The notes below the pieces were generated by a model. That model was given only the letters and a program-made list of their open reading frames with translations, was not told where the DNA came from and ran no database searches. Positions 31,100-39,199 of a stretch of DNA of 64,000 nt are shown in pieces (positions within the stretch are counted from its first letter, which is position 1; each line of letters starts with the position of its first letter). Both the position numbers and the translations under genes were made by a program. This DNA is from Lachnospiraceae bacterium UBA2864 (lineage in GTDB: Bacteria; Bacillota; Clostridia; Lachnospirales; Lachnospiraceae), in assembly GCA_002350525.1 (NCBI GenBank), contig DEFA01000022.1:149988-213987 (forward strand). The letters are read 5' to 3'.

Positions 31100-31259
31100 G
31101 TTTGATATATCTTACGAATATTCATAAGATGAAAAGCATGTTTACGGTTTGATAAGCAAGTTTGCATTATTGTAAATACGTTTATATATTAATAAGAACG
31201 TTTATGTATTAATAAGTGCGTTTATGGGATGAAAAACCGGTTTGCGGATTTGGCCGTGA
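31100..31259 (+). repeat. Eight degenerate 20-bp tandem units upstream of the DUF6110-P-type ATPase operon
   Basis: GTTT recurs at 31100, 31140, 31160, 31180, 31200, 31220 and 31240, exactly 20 bp apart, with a degenerate unit at 31120. The best units (31180, 31200) read GTTTATRTATTAATAAGNAC. Strict phasing with sequence drift suggests a cooperative protein-binding array or curved DNA rather than slippage. The rest of the 414-bp gap between flavodoxin and DUF6110 holds the terminator, this array, a CTTAA-N6-TTAAG palindrome (31260-31275) and a weak promoter (TTGAGC 31306, TAGGAT 31330). Confidence 0.7.
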
Positions 31260-31376
31260 CTTAAATTATCTTAAGAAACATGTAATCGAGGTAACAATCA
31301 TTATCTTGAGCAAATGGGGGTCGGGAATGTAGGATAAATAAAAAGACTTATGTGTCATTAATAGGAGGTAGATATT

Positions 31377-31721
31377 ATGTTCGAAGTTAAACATTTATGC
31401 ATGGTGCTCGGAGGAGTGCTCTTTGGTACAGCAGGAGTAAAGATACTCGGAAGCAATGATGCGAAGAAAGCTTATACCCATGTTACGGCTGCGGTTATGA
31501 GATGTGCCGACAGTGTTATGGAGACGGCAACGACCATTAAAGAAAACTGCGGTGATATCAAGGCTGATGCTGAAGAGATCAACGCAAAGAGACGTGAGGA
31601 AGAAAGACTTAAAGAGATAGAAGATGCGAAGGCTGTTATAGCTGATGCTGAGGCGAAAATCAGCGAGCTTGAAGCTGAAGCAGAAGATGATAAGAAAGAA
31701 AAGGAAGATAAAGAAGCATAG
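31377..31721 (+). CDS. DUF6110 family small membrane protein
   Basis: A 114-residue protein with one N-terminal helix ('CMVLGGVLFGTAGVKILGS', about residues 8-26) and a long charged coiled coil over residues 55-114, rich in Glu, Lys and Ala. I recognise it as the DUF6110 type that commonly precedes a heavy-metal P-type ATPase gene, which is the arrangement here with a 39-bp gap. It may be an accessory or chaperone of the pump; the role is inferred from gene pairing alone. TAGGAGG precedes the ATG. The 20-bp repeat array lies just upstream. Confidence 0.75.
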   Translation: MFEVKHLCMVLGGVLFGTAGVKILGSNDAKKAYTHVTAAVMRCADSVMETATTIKENCGDIKADAEEINAKRREEERLKEIEDAKAVIADAEAKISELEAEAEDDKKEKEDKEA

Positions 31722-31760
31722 TTTAAGTGTAACTGCCGAAAGGTTATAAAAGGAACTGAT

Positions 31761-33845
31761 ATGAGATGTAAGATATTACATGAATCAAAAAACAGAATGC
31801 GTGTCCGGTTATTTCGGAAATATATGACCTGTGCTGAAGCAGACAAGGTGGAATACTATCTGCTGGGGCTGCCGTATGTAAATGAGGTCAAGGTCAGTGA
31901 AAGAACTTCGGATGCGGTGATCAGATATGATGACAGAAAAAAGGAAAGGCTTATAAGAGACCTTTCAACGTTTGATCTTTACTCTACCGAAGTGACAGTG
32001 CCGGAACATACGGGCAGAGAACTTACTCACAGTTACCAGGACAGAATGTTTTATCTGGTAGCAAGACGTATAATTTCGAGGGCTGTACTTCCGATATCAC
32101 TGAGAAGCATTATCACAGCGGTTAAATCAATCCCGTATGTGATCGAGGGAATAAAGAGTCTTATCAAGGGCAAGCTTACGGTATCTGTACTGGATGCTGC
32201 CAGTATAGCCGTATCCATGGTGCGGAAAGATTTCGATACTGCAGGAAGTGTCATATTCCTTCTCAGTGTCGGTGATCTGATGGACGAGTGGACCAGGAAA
32301 AAATCGGTTGCTGATCTCGCCGGTGCTATGGCGCTTAATGTAGATAAAGTATGGCAGGTGACTGACGACGGCGAAGAAATTCTTACGGATATTAATGACG
32401 TAAAACTTGAAGACACCATCGTCGTAAGAACGGGAAATATGGTTCCGCTTGACGGAGTGGTTATGGACGGAGTTGCCGAAATCAATCAGGCATCTATAAC
32501 AGGTGAGAGCCTTCCGGTTCATAAAGAACCGGGTGGATATGTATATGCCGGAACCGTTCTAGAAGAAGGAGAGGTTCATGTTGCCGTTAAAAAGACGGTG
32601 GGATCGGGCCACTATGATCGGATCACTCAAATGATAGAGGAATCCGAAAAACTGAAATCCGCTGCTGAAGAGAAGGCGTTCAGGATGGCTGACAGACTTG
32701 TTCCTTACACTTTTGGTGCAACGGCTCTGACATATCTGCTTACAAGAAATGTTACCCGTGCCACATCGATACTCATGGTTGATTTCTGCTGCGCCCTTAA
32801 ACTGTCTATACCGATAGCTGTTTTATCCGCTATGCGTGAAGCAGGACAGCATCATATTTCGGTAAAGGGAGGAAAGTTTCTTGAAAAGGTTGCTGAAGCA
32901 GATACGATAATCTTTGATAAAACAGGAACATTGACCTATGCCTGCCCGTCTGTGAAGGAAGTTATTCCTTTTGACGGAGCGGATAAAGACGAGATGCTTC
33001 GTCTGGCTGCATGCCTTGAAGAACATTATCCGCACAGTATGGCTAATGCTGTAGTAAAAGCCGCAGAAGATGCGGGACTTGTTCATGAGGAACAGCATTC
33101 CAAGGTGGAATATGTTGTGGCTCACGGAATCGCCAGTTCCATAAACGGTGAGAAAGTTATAATCGGAAGTTATCATTTTGTGTTTGAGGATGAGGGCTGC
33201 GTCATAGCCGATAATGAAAGAGAAAAGTTCGATACGCTCTCTGACGCATATTCACATTTATATATGGCTATCGGAGGAAGAGTAAAAGCAGCCATAATGA
33301 TCGATGATCCCGTGAAGGCGGAAGCTCGGGAAGTTGTAAAAGAGCTTCAGTCGCTGGGACTCAAAGTTGTTATGCTTACAGGAGACAGCAGCAGAGTTGC
33401 AAAACGTGTTGCAAGAGAACTGGGCGTTGATGAAGTAAAGGCTCAAGTCCTTCCGGAAGACAAAGCTCGTTACGTGGAGGAAGAACATAAGGCGGGACGC
33501 ACCTGTATTATGATAGGCGACGGCGTGAATGATTCGCCGGCACTTTCGGCTGCGGATGCGGGTATTGCCATAAACAGCGGAGCGGCGATTGCCAGAGAAG
33601 TTGCGGATATAATGATATCCGAAGATGATCTTCACAGCCTGGTGATATTAAGGCAACTGGGAGTTGAACTTCAGAAGAGGATGAAGGGTAATTACAGGAA
33701 GATTGTAGGCTTTAATGCGGGGCTTATAGCTCTTGGCGCAGCCGGGATACTTCAGCCGACCATGACAGCGCTTCTTCATAATGGCTCAACGATAGCTATC
33801 AGCATGAAGTCGATGACAGATCTTTTGGAAAAAAGTAAAGAGTAA
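31761..33845 (+). CDS. P1B-type (heavy-metal) ATPase with atypical CC motif
   Basis: A 694-residue metal-translocating ATPase. An HMA-like fold without the CxxC pair occupies residues 1-75. The actuator motif is TGES (247-250), phosphorylation motif DKTGTLT (386-392), HP in 'EEHYPHSMANAV', and hinge 'MIGDGVNDSPALSAADAGIA'. The membrane metal motif, usually CPC or SPC, reads 'DFCCALKLSIP' (341-351), with the proline replaced by a second cysteine. Metal specificity is therefore not predictable by the standard classes. Operon with DUF6110; next to DtxR and FeoAB, so iron or manganese efflux is plausible but unproven. Confidence 0.88.
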   Translation: MRCKILHESKNRMRVRLFRKYMTCAEADKVEYYLLGLPYVNEVKVSERTSDAVIRYDDRKKERLIRDLSTFDLYSTEVTVPEHTGRELTHSYQDRMFYLVARRIISRAVLPISLRSIITAVKSIPYVIEGIKSLIKGKLTVSVLDAASIAVSMVRKDFDTAGSVIFLLSVGDLMDEWTRKKSVADLAGAMALNVDKVWQVTDDGEEILTDINDVKLEDTIVVRTGNMVPLDGVVMDGVAEINQASITGESLPVHKEPGGYVYAGTVLEEGEVHVAVKKTVGSGHYDRITQMIEESEKLKSAAEEKAFRMADRLVPYTFGATALTYLLTRNVTRATSILMVDFCCALKLSIPIAVLSAMREAGQHHISVKGGKFLEKVAEADTIIFDKTGTLTYACPSVKEVIPFDGADKDEMLRLAACLEEHYPHSMANAVVKAAEDAGLVHEEQHSKVEYVVAHGIASSINGEKVIIGSYHFVFEDEGCVIADNEREKFDTLSDAYSHLYMAIGGRVKAAIMIDDPVKAEAREVVKELQSLGLKVVMLTGDSSRVAKRVARELGVDEVKAQVLPEDKARYVEEEHKAGRTCIMIGDGVNDSPALSAADAGIAINSGAAIAREVADIMISEDDLHSLVILRQLGVELQKRMKGNYRKIVGFNAGLIALGAAGILQPTMTALLHNGSTIAISMKSMTDLLEKSKE

Positions 33846-33872
33846 ATATGTAATAGGAACAGTACAAAAAAT

Positions 33873-33920
33873 AAATGCTGTTATGTATATGATACTGAGA
33901 ATATACATAACAGCATTTTT
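33873..33920. terminator. Bidirectional terminator between the ATPase and dtxR genes
   Basis: Perfect 18-bp arms (33873-33890 and 33901-33918) with an A-rich left and T-rich right flank. It serves the plus-strand ATPase gene and the minus-strand regulator ending at 33924. Confidence 0.88.
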
Positions 33921-33923
33921 GAT

Positions 33924-34319
33924 TTAAGCTTCAAGAGATTTTGAGAGGTCCAGACCAGTTGAATTGATGTATTTACATATGGCATCAAAAGTTTCGGGAC
34001 TGAGAACATGTTCTATTCTGCAGGCATCTTCGGCCGCTATCTCGTCAGGAACACCGAGATACTTGAAAAGATCTGTAAACAGCTTGTGTTTTGCAAAGGT
34101 CTTTTCGGCTATAAGCCTACCGGATTCGGTAAGGGTTATCATACCATCCTCATTAAAAGCAATATAGTTGCTTTCCCTGAGCTTTTTCGTGGTATAGCTC
34201 ACACTTGGCTTGGATACACCCAGTTGATTGGATACATCAACAGATCGAACATATCCTTTTCTTTCCTGAATCATTAATATAGCTTCGAGATAATCCTCGG
34301 TAGACTGATGAATTTCCAT
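33924..34319 (-). CDS. DtxR/MntR-family metal-dependent regulator
   Basis: A 131-residue short DtxR-family protein. The winged helix is 'DVSNQLGVSKPSVSYTTKKL' (about residues 28-47). The dimerisation and metal-binding domain shows 'AEKTFAKHKLFTDLFKYLGV' and 'AAEDACRIEHVLSPETFDAI', which supply the usual Glu, Cys and His ligands. There is no SH3-like C-terminal domain, as in MntR. With Fe2+ or Mn2+ bound such proteins repress uptake genes. It is divergent from feoAB, and a palindrome overlaps the feoAB start point. It is the best candidate to bind the GTTAGA-N4-TCTAAC sites in this window. Start has GGAG upstream. Confidence 0.9.
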   Translation of the reverse strand: MEIHQSTEDYLEAILMIQERKGYVRSVDVSNQLGVSKPSVSYTTKKLRESNYIAFNEDGMITLTESGRLIAEKTFAKHKLFTDLFKYLGVPDEIAAEDACRIEHVLSPETFDAICKYINSTGLDLSKSLEA

Positions 34320-34452
34320 TAAAATCGCTCCTCACCCTTAAAATCTGAATAAAAACCACATCTGATATAAAAATCCTAACATACAAAAAAGATAAGTTCA
34401 AGAAAAAAAGTAAATGTATCTAAGTGAAATTAATAATATATAAAATAATATA

Positions 34453-34505
34453 TTGACATTTTAAAAATATTATCATAATATAAATGCGGTTAGAGAAGTC
34501 TAATC
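34453..34505 (+). promoter_or_regulatory. feoAB promoter and GTTAGA palindrome
   Basis: TTGACA (34453-34458) and TAATAT (34476-34481) have a 17-bp spacer. GGTTAGAGAAGTCTAATC (34488-34505) begins 6 bases after the -10 and covers the start point, with one mismatched pair in the arms. Confidence 0.72.
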
Positions 34506-34558
34506 ATATTTCAGTAAGACTTTAGCTGTAAAATTAATCAAAGAGGAGTTTATTAGTT

Positions 34559-34771
34559 ATGAATCTGAACGATGCGGAACTCGGAAAAGAATATGTAATC
34601 AAAGATGTTGACACCTTCGGTGATGATGATATGAAGAGCTTTCTTTTTTCACTCGGATGCTACAGCGGTGAGACAATAACGGTTGTTGATAAAAAGAAAA
34701 ATCTCGTGGTTTCCATTAAGGATGCCAGATACAATATCGACCCTGAACTCGCGTCAGCAATACTCATATAG
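34559..34771 (+). CDS. feoA: Ferrous iron transport protein FeoA
   Basis: A 70-residue SH3-like protein, 'LGKEYVIKDVDTFGDDDMKS' through 'GCYSGETITVVDKKKNLVVS' to 'DARYNIDPELASAI', the standard FeoA pattern in which the last strand is followed by a short helix. FeoA is a small cytoplasmic partner that binds FeoB and supports Fe2+ uptake. AGAGGAG precedes ATG 34559. It is followed by feoB after 12 bp, the usual operon. Expression is probably repressed by iron through the palindrome at 34488. Confidence 0.92.
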   Translation: MNLNDAELGKEYVIKDVDTFGDDDMKSFLFSLGCYSGETITVVDKKKNLVVSIKDARYNIDPELASAILI

Positions 34772-34783
34772 GAGGAAAAAAGG

Positions 34784-36775
34784 ATGAGAATCGCATTAAC
34801 GGGAAATCCGAATAGTGGAAAGACCACTATGTACAATGCTATCACCGGTCGTAAAGAAAAGATCGGTAACTGGGCCGGAGTTACGGTTGACAAGAAAGAA
34901 AGCCCGATCAAGAAAGTTTATAACGAGGGCGGAAAGGAACTCATAGCAGTAGATCTGCCGGGAGCATACTCCATGTCTCCTTTTACATCTGAGGAGAGTA
35001 TCACAAGCAGCTATGTAAAGCATGAGAATCCGGATGCTATTATTAATATAGTAGATGCTACAAATCTCAGCCGAAGCCTGTTCTTCACTACACAGCTTCT
35101 TGAACTTGGCATTCCGGTTGTTGTGGCTCTTAATAAGAGTGATGCAAATGATAAGAAGGGTAATAAGATTGATATCGAAAAGCTTTCTGCAAAGCTTGGA
35201 TGCCCGGTCGTAAGAACCGTATCTACTTCGGATGAAGGTCTCAAGGAAGTTGTTAAGGTTGCGGCAGGTCTTGAAGGAAAAGGACAGAAGGCGCCTTACA
35301 CAGAGGGCAAGATAGATCTTACAAATAAAGATGAGGTTGAGAAGGCGGACAGAGCCAGATTCGACTATGTTAATTCAATTGTTAAAGAAGTAGAAGTCCG
35401 TAAGACATTTACGAAGGACAAGAATATAGGTGATAAGATAGATAAGATTGTGACCAATCCGATTCTTGGTCTTCTCATATTTGCAGGTATTATGTGGTTA
35501 GTATTCTATGTGTCTCAGACAACTGTAGGTACATGGACGGCAGACATCCTTGTAGGATGGATAGAATCCTTCCAGGGATGGGTAGGAGAAAAGATGGCAG
35601 ATGCAAATCCGCTTCTGTATGCTCTCCTGGTTGATGGTATAATCGGTGGTGTAGGAGCCGTTGTCGGTTTCCTTCCTCTGGTTATGGTAATGTACTTCCT
35701 TATCGCACTTCTTGAAGATTGCGGTTATATGTCAAGAGCTACAGTTGTTCTTGATCCTATCTTCAAGAGAGTAGGACTTTCGGGAAAGTCGGTTATCCCT
35801 ATGATCATCGGTACAGGATGCGGAATCCCTGCTATTATGGCCTGCCGTACTATCCGTAATAAGAGAGAGAAGAGAGCGACAGCTATGCTGGCAACATTTA
35901 TGCCATGCGGAGCTAAGCTTCCTGTAATCGCACTTTTCTCGGGTGCGTTCTTCCCTGAATCAAAATGGGTAAGCTGGGCAGCATATATGATAGGTATTGC
36001 TCTGGTGCTTCTCGGAGCTCTTCTTATCAAAGCTATAACAGCAGCAAAGTTCAGAAAGTCTTTCTTTATCATCGAGCTTCCTGAATATAAGGTTCCGAGC
36101 CTTAAATTTGCATTCCTTTCCATGCTTGAGCGTGGTAAGGCATACATCATCAAGGCAGGTACTATTATCCTTGTATGTAACACAGTAGTACAGATCATGC
36201 AGAGCTTTAACTGGAGCTTTGAGGCAATCGAAGAAGGTGCTGAGGATACATCTATTCTTGCATCTGTCGCAGGTCCGTTTGCATATCTTCTTGTTCCTAT
36301 CGTCGGTGTTGCGGCTTGGCAGCTTGCAGCAGCAGCTATCACAGGATTTATCGCAAAGGAAAATGTTGTCGGTACTATCGCAACAGTATATGCTATCACA
36401 AATCTTGTAGATCCTGAGGAAATGGAACTCGTAGGAGAAGGAAATGCAGTCGCAGTCGCTATGGGTATCACAAAAGTGGCAGCTCTTGCATATCTCTTCT
36501 TCAATCTTTACACACCGCCTTGCTTCGCCGCACTCGGAGCTATGAATTCCGAGATGCAGAGTAAGAAGTGGTTGTGGGGAGCTATCGGACTTCAGCTCGG
36601 AACAGGTTATACGGTAGGATTCCTGGTATATCAGATCGGTACTCTTATCACAACGGGATCGATCGGAGCAGGATTTATCGGCGGACTGATATTTGAGATT
36701 GTTTTTGCGGCTATCCTTGTAGCTATTATCCGTCATAATCAGAAGGCGGTAGCGCTCGAGTATAAACTCGCTTAA
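34784..36775 (+). CDS. feoB: Ferrous iron transporter FeoB
   Basis: A 663-residue Fe2+ importer. The N-terminal G domain has G1 'GNPNSGKTT' (7-15), the switch region 'GNWAGVTVDKKE', G3 'DLPGAYS' and G4 'NKSD'. The membrane part holds two Gate domains, with 'SGKSVIPMIIGTGCGIPAIM' and 'AKENVVGTIATVYA', typical FeoB segments, and a C-terminal helical tail. Length is normal for clostridial FeoB. GGAGG precedes ATG 34784. In operon with feoA and under the presumed DtxR-type control. Two hairpins follow the gene. Confidence 0.97.
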   Translation: MRIALTGNPNSGKTTMYNAITGRKEKIGNWAGVTVDKKESPIKKVYNEGGKELIAVDLPGAYSMSPFTSEESITSSYVKHENPDAIINIVDATNLSRSLFFTTQLLELGIPVVVALNKSDANDKKGNKIDIEKLSAKLGCPVVRTVSTSDEGLKEVVKVAAGLEGKGQKAPYTEGKIDLTNKDEVEKADRARFDYVNSIVKEVEVRKTFTKDKNIGDKIDKIVTNPILGLLIFAGIMWLVFYVSQTTVGTWTADILVGWIESFQGWVGEKMADANPLLYALLVDGIIGGVGAVVGFLPLVMVMYFLIALLEDCGYMSRATVVLDPIFKRVGLSGKSVIPMIIGTGCGIPAIMACRTIRNKREKRATAMLATFMPCGAKLPVIALFSGAFFPESKWVSWAAYMIGIALVLLGALLIKAITAAKFRKSFFIIELPEYKVPSLKFAFLSMLERGKAYIIKAGTIILVCNTVVQIMQSFNWSFEAIEEGAEDTSILASVAGPFAYLLVPIVGVAAWQLAAAAITGFIAKENVVGTIATVYAITNLVDPEEMELVGEGNAVAVAMGITKVAALAYLFFNLYTPPCFAALGAMNSEMQSKKWLWGAIGLQLGTGYTVGFLVYQIGTLITTGSIGAGFIGGLIFEIVFAAILVAIIRHNQKAVALEYKLA

Positions 36776-36796
36776 GTATATTTTAACTTGATATAT

Positions 36797-36880
36797 AATC
36801 CTGCCCCCGGCAGGATTTATATATGATAAACTCCTTTGATGAGAATCGTCATGTTGAATAGACATGGCGATTCTTTATTT
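36797..36880 (+). terminator. Two successive hairpins after feoB
   Basis: AATCCTGCC (36797-36805) with GGCAGGATT (36809-36817) closes a 3-base loop. A second stem, 36842-36854 with 36862-36874, has one mismatched pair and is followed by TTTATTTT. The second is the better terminator. Confidence 0.65.
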
Positions 36881-36967
36881 TGATTGCGAAACTGTTATAA
36901 GAGACAGTTTTGTGCTATAATCTGACATTTTTTTATGATATATTATTGTCATATCGGTTTTTTCCAC

Positions 36968-37175
36968 GGAGATTATGTGGGGGTTTTTGCCGACCTGAAC
37001 GGACTGAAAAAAGTTAACGATGAACAGGGATACGGATGAATCCAAGCTGGAGGCGAAAATCAAAGCCGTTAATCAGTATGCGGAAGATGTGCACAGCATA
37101 CATTTTGCTATCGGAACATATACGGTATATGAAAATGATGATATACGTACTGCGAAAAATATAAATGATATATAA
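36968..37175 (+). pseudogene. Relic of a GGDEF (diguanylate cyclase) domain gene
   Basis: The frame 'VGVFADLNGLKKVNDEQGYG' (from 36977) is the start of a GGDEF domain and hits a stop. After a frameshift, 'DESKLEAKIKAVNQYAEDVH' and 'SIHFAIGTYTVYENDDIRTA' continue to a stop at 37173-37175. The central part with the GG(D/E)EF catalytic loop is missing, so the relic is inactive. An extended -10 promoter (TATAAT at 36916-36921) still lies upstream and may now serve the GH1 gene. The remaining bases of the 414-bp gap hold the feoB hairpins. Confidence 0.7.
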
Positions 37176-37189
37176 GGAGATTTTAGTAA

Positions 37190-38530
37190 ATGGGTTTTTC
37201 AAAAGATTTCATGTGGGGTGCGGCTACCGCGGCTTATCAGATTGAGGGCGCATATAATGAGGACGGAAAAGGACTCAGCGTATGGGATGTCGCATCTAAA
37301 CCTGTAGGAAGAGTTGTACACGGAGAAAACGGAAATGTTGCATGTGACCATTACCACAGATTTAAAGAAGATATAAAGCTGTTTAAGGAAATTGGTATAA
37401 AGAATTACAGATTTTCCGTAAGCTGGCCAAGAATTATACCTGACGGTACAGGTAAAGTAAATGAGAAGGGAATCAAATTCTACAGTGATATGGTTGATGA
37501 ACTTCTTGCTGCGGGAATCACACCGCTTGTGACTCTTTTTCACTGGGATCTCCCATATGAGCTGTATATGAAGGGGGGATTCGGTAATCCTGATTTCTCT
37601 GAATGGTTTGAAAATTATACAAAGATAGTAGTGGATGCTCTGTCGGACAGAGTGAAGTATTGGATAACGATCAACGAACCACAGTGCTTTTTAGGTCTTG
37701 GTTACAGTGTCGGAGGACATGCTCCGTTCCTGGAATGTGATGATAAAACAGTAATGCGTATGGTACATAACACACTTCTGGCACATGGTAAAGCTGTAAA
37801 GTGTATTCGTGAAAATGCCAAAACAGAGCCTGTTATAGGATATGCTCCGGTAGGTCCTGTCAGTATTCCGAAGTCTGATTCTCCGGAAGATATCGAAGAG
37901 GCAAGAAAGGCCAGTTTCTCACTCGGAGGAAAATACTTCTCACTTTCACTTTATTCGGATCCTATCGTGTTCGGTAAGTATCCTGATGAAGCTTATGAAA
38001 TGTTTGGTGACGATATGCCGGAGATCAGGCCGGGAGATATGGAAATCATATCCCAGCCGATTGATTTCTATGGCATGAATATATACTACAGTGCCGCTCA
38101 GCCGGTAGAGAACGGATATATGGATAACGAATATATAGGTATCCCACGTACGGCACTCAGGTGGCTTATCGATCCGAGAGTTCTATACTGGTCACCTAAA
38201 TTTATGTATGAAAGATACGGACTTCCGATCCTCATGACCGAAAACGGAATGGCGGCAACAGATTGTATATCACTTGACGGAAAAGTTCACGATCCTCAGC
38301 GTATTGATTATATTAACAGATATCTGCTTGAGTATAAGAGAGCAGCCGATGAAGGTATTCCTCTTATGGGATATATGTACTGGTCTGCTATGGATAACTT
38401 CGAATGGTCAGAAGGTTATGATATGAGATTCGGACTTATCTATGTTGATTACAGAGATCAGACAAGAATCATAAAGGATTCGGGCTACTGGTATAAAGAA
38501 GTGATCGAAAGTAACGGAGAAAATCTGTAG
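37190..38530 (+). CDS. Glycoside hydrolase family 1 beta-glucosidase
   Basis: A 446-residue GH1 enzyme cleaving beta-linked disaccharides, without signal peptide and so cytoplasmic. The N-terminal signature 'FMWGAATAAYQIEGAYNEDG' is present, with acid/base Glu in 'WITINEPQCF' and nucleophile Glu in 'ILMTENGMAATD', plus 'YMYWSAMDNFEWSEGYDMRF' near the C-terminus. Length matches bacterial BglA. As it lacks an adjacent PTS and contains the free-glucoside pocket pattern, a beta-glucosidase is more likely than a 6-phospho-beta-glucosidase. AAGGAG precedes ATG 37190. It appears monocistronic with its own terminator. Confidence 0.95.
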   Translation: MGFSKDFMWGAATAAYQIEGAYNEDGKGLSVWDVASKPVGRVVHGENGNVACDHYHRFKEDIKLFKEIGIKNYRFSVSWPRIIPDGTGKVNEKGIKFYSDMVDELLAAGITPLVTLFHWDLPYELYMKGGFGNPDFSEWFENYTKIVVDALSDRVKYWITINEPQCFLGLGYSVGGHAPFLECDDKTVMRMVHNTLLAHGKAVKCIRENAKTEPVIGYAPVGPVSIPKSDSPEDIEEARKASFSLGGKYFSLSLYSDPIVFGKYPDEAYEMFGDDMPEIRPGDMEIISQPIDFYGMNIYYSAAQPVENGYMDNEYIGIPRTALRWLIDPRVLYWSPKFMYERYGLPILMTENGMAATDCISLDGKVHDPQRIDYINRYLLEYKRAADEGIPLMGYMYWSAMDNFEWSEGYDMRFGLIYVDYRDQTRIIKDSGYWYKEVIESNGENL

Positions 38531-38557
38531 AAACAGCGAAAGTTAAGCTTTCGGAGA

Positions 38558-38592
38558 AAAATATAGTGGCTAAGGTCACTATATTTTTTGTT
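38558..38592 (+). terminator. Rho-independent terminator of the GH1 gene
   Basis: AAATATAGTG (from 38558) pairs with CACTATATTT (from 38577), followed by a T run. Confidence 0.75.
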
Positions 38593-38629
38593 ATATGACA
38601 TAATGAAAAAACAGTGGGAGATGACAAAA

Positions 38630-39187
38630 TTGGAAAATCAGATGAAACTATATAACGGAAGACCGGACAGAACCGAAGGAAGACTTCAGAGAGAAATAAG
38701 AACTTATGACTTCCTTGACAGCCTGGGAATAGAATATAAGAGAACGGATCATGAACCTGCCGATAATATGGAGGCGTGTTTTGAGATAGATAAAGTACTC
38801 GGAGTTCTTATATGCAAGAACCTTTTTCTATGTAACAGACAGAAGACTAACTTTTACCTTCTCATGATGCCGGGAGATAAGAAGTTTAAAACGAAGGAGC
38901 TGTCGAGTCAGATTAATTCTGCGCGACTCTCTTTTGCATCACCTGAAGATATGCTTAAATATCTGGATATAGAACCGGGAGCGGTAAGCATAATGGGACT
39001 TATGAATGATAAGGAGCATGAGGTAAGGCTTCTCGTAGATGAAGATGTCCTGAAAGATGAATATATAGGCTGTCATCCGTGTGTATGTACCTCGAGCCTT
39101 AAGATTAAGACGAGCGATGTATTCGATGTATTTCTTCCGGCAGTCGGACATACCTTCGAAACGGTACATCTTGTCGGAGAGGATTGA
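38630..39187 (+). CDS. YbaK/ProX-type prolyl-tRNA deacylase domain protein
   Basis: About 185 residues of the YbaK/ProX family, trans-editing enzymes that clear mischarged Ala- or Cys-tRNA(Pro). Seen: 'LYNGRPDRTEGRLQREIRTY' at the N-terminus, 'KVLGVLICKNLFLCNRQK' containing the conserved lysine, 'NFYLLMMPGDKKFKTKEL', 'GAVSIMGLMND' and 'IGCHPCVCTSSLKI'. The start is uncertain: TTG 38630 has GGGAG at 9 nt, while ATG 38603 and ATG 38621 lack a properly spaced site. It ends 12 bp before the MFS gene. Role as an editing enzyme follows from the family. Confidence 0.82.
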   Translation: MENQMKLYNGRPDRTEGRLQREIRTYDFLDSLGIEYKRTDHEPADNMEACFEIDKVLGVLICKNLFLCNRQKTNFYLLMMPGDKKFKTKELSSQINSARLSFASPEDMLKYLDIEPGAVSIMGLMNDKEHEVRLLVDEDVLKDEYIGCHPCVCTSSLKIKTSDVFDVFLPAVGHTFETVHLVGED

Positions 39188-39199
39188 TCCGGAGGCATC

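Noticed and set aside
31100..31259. CRISPR-like array
   Set aside because: The 20-bp units have no constant repeat separated by unique spacers and no cas genes are near; it is a degenerate phased tandem array.
35725..36865. Two long minus-strand open frames across feoB
   Set aside because: They overlap each other and the FeoB membrane domain; they reflect the codon bias of feoB.
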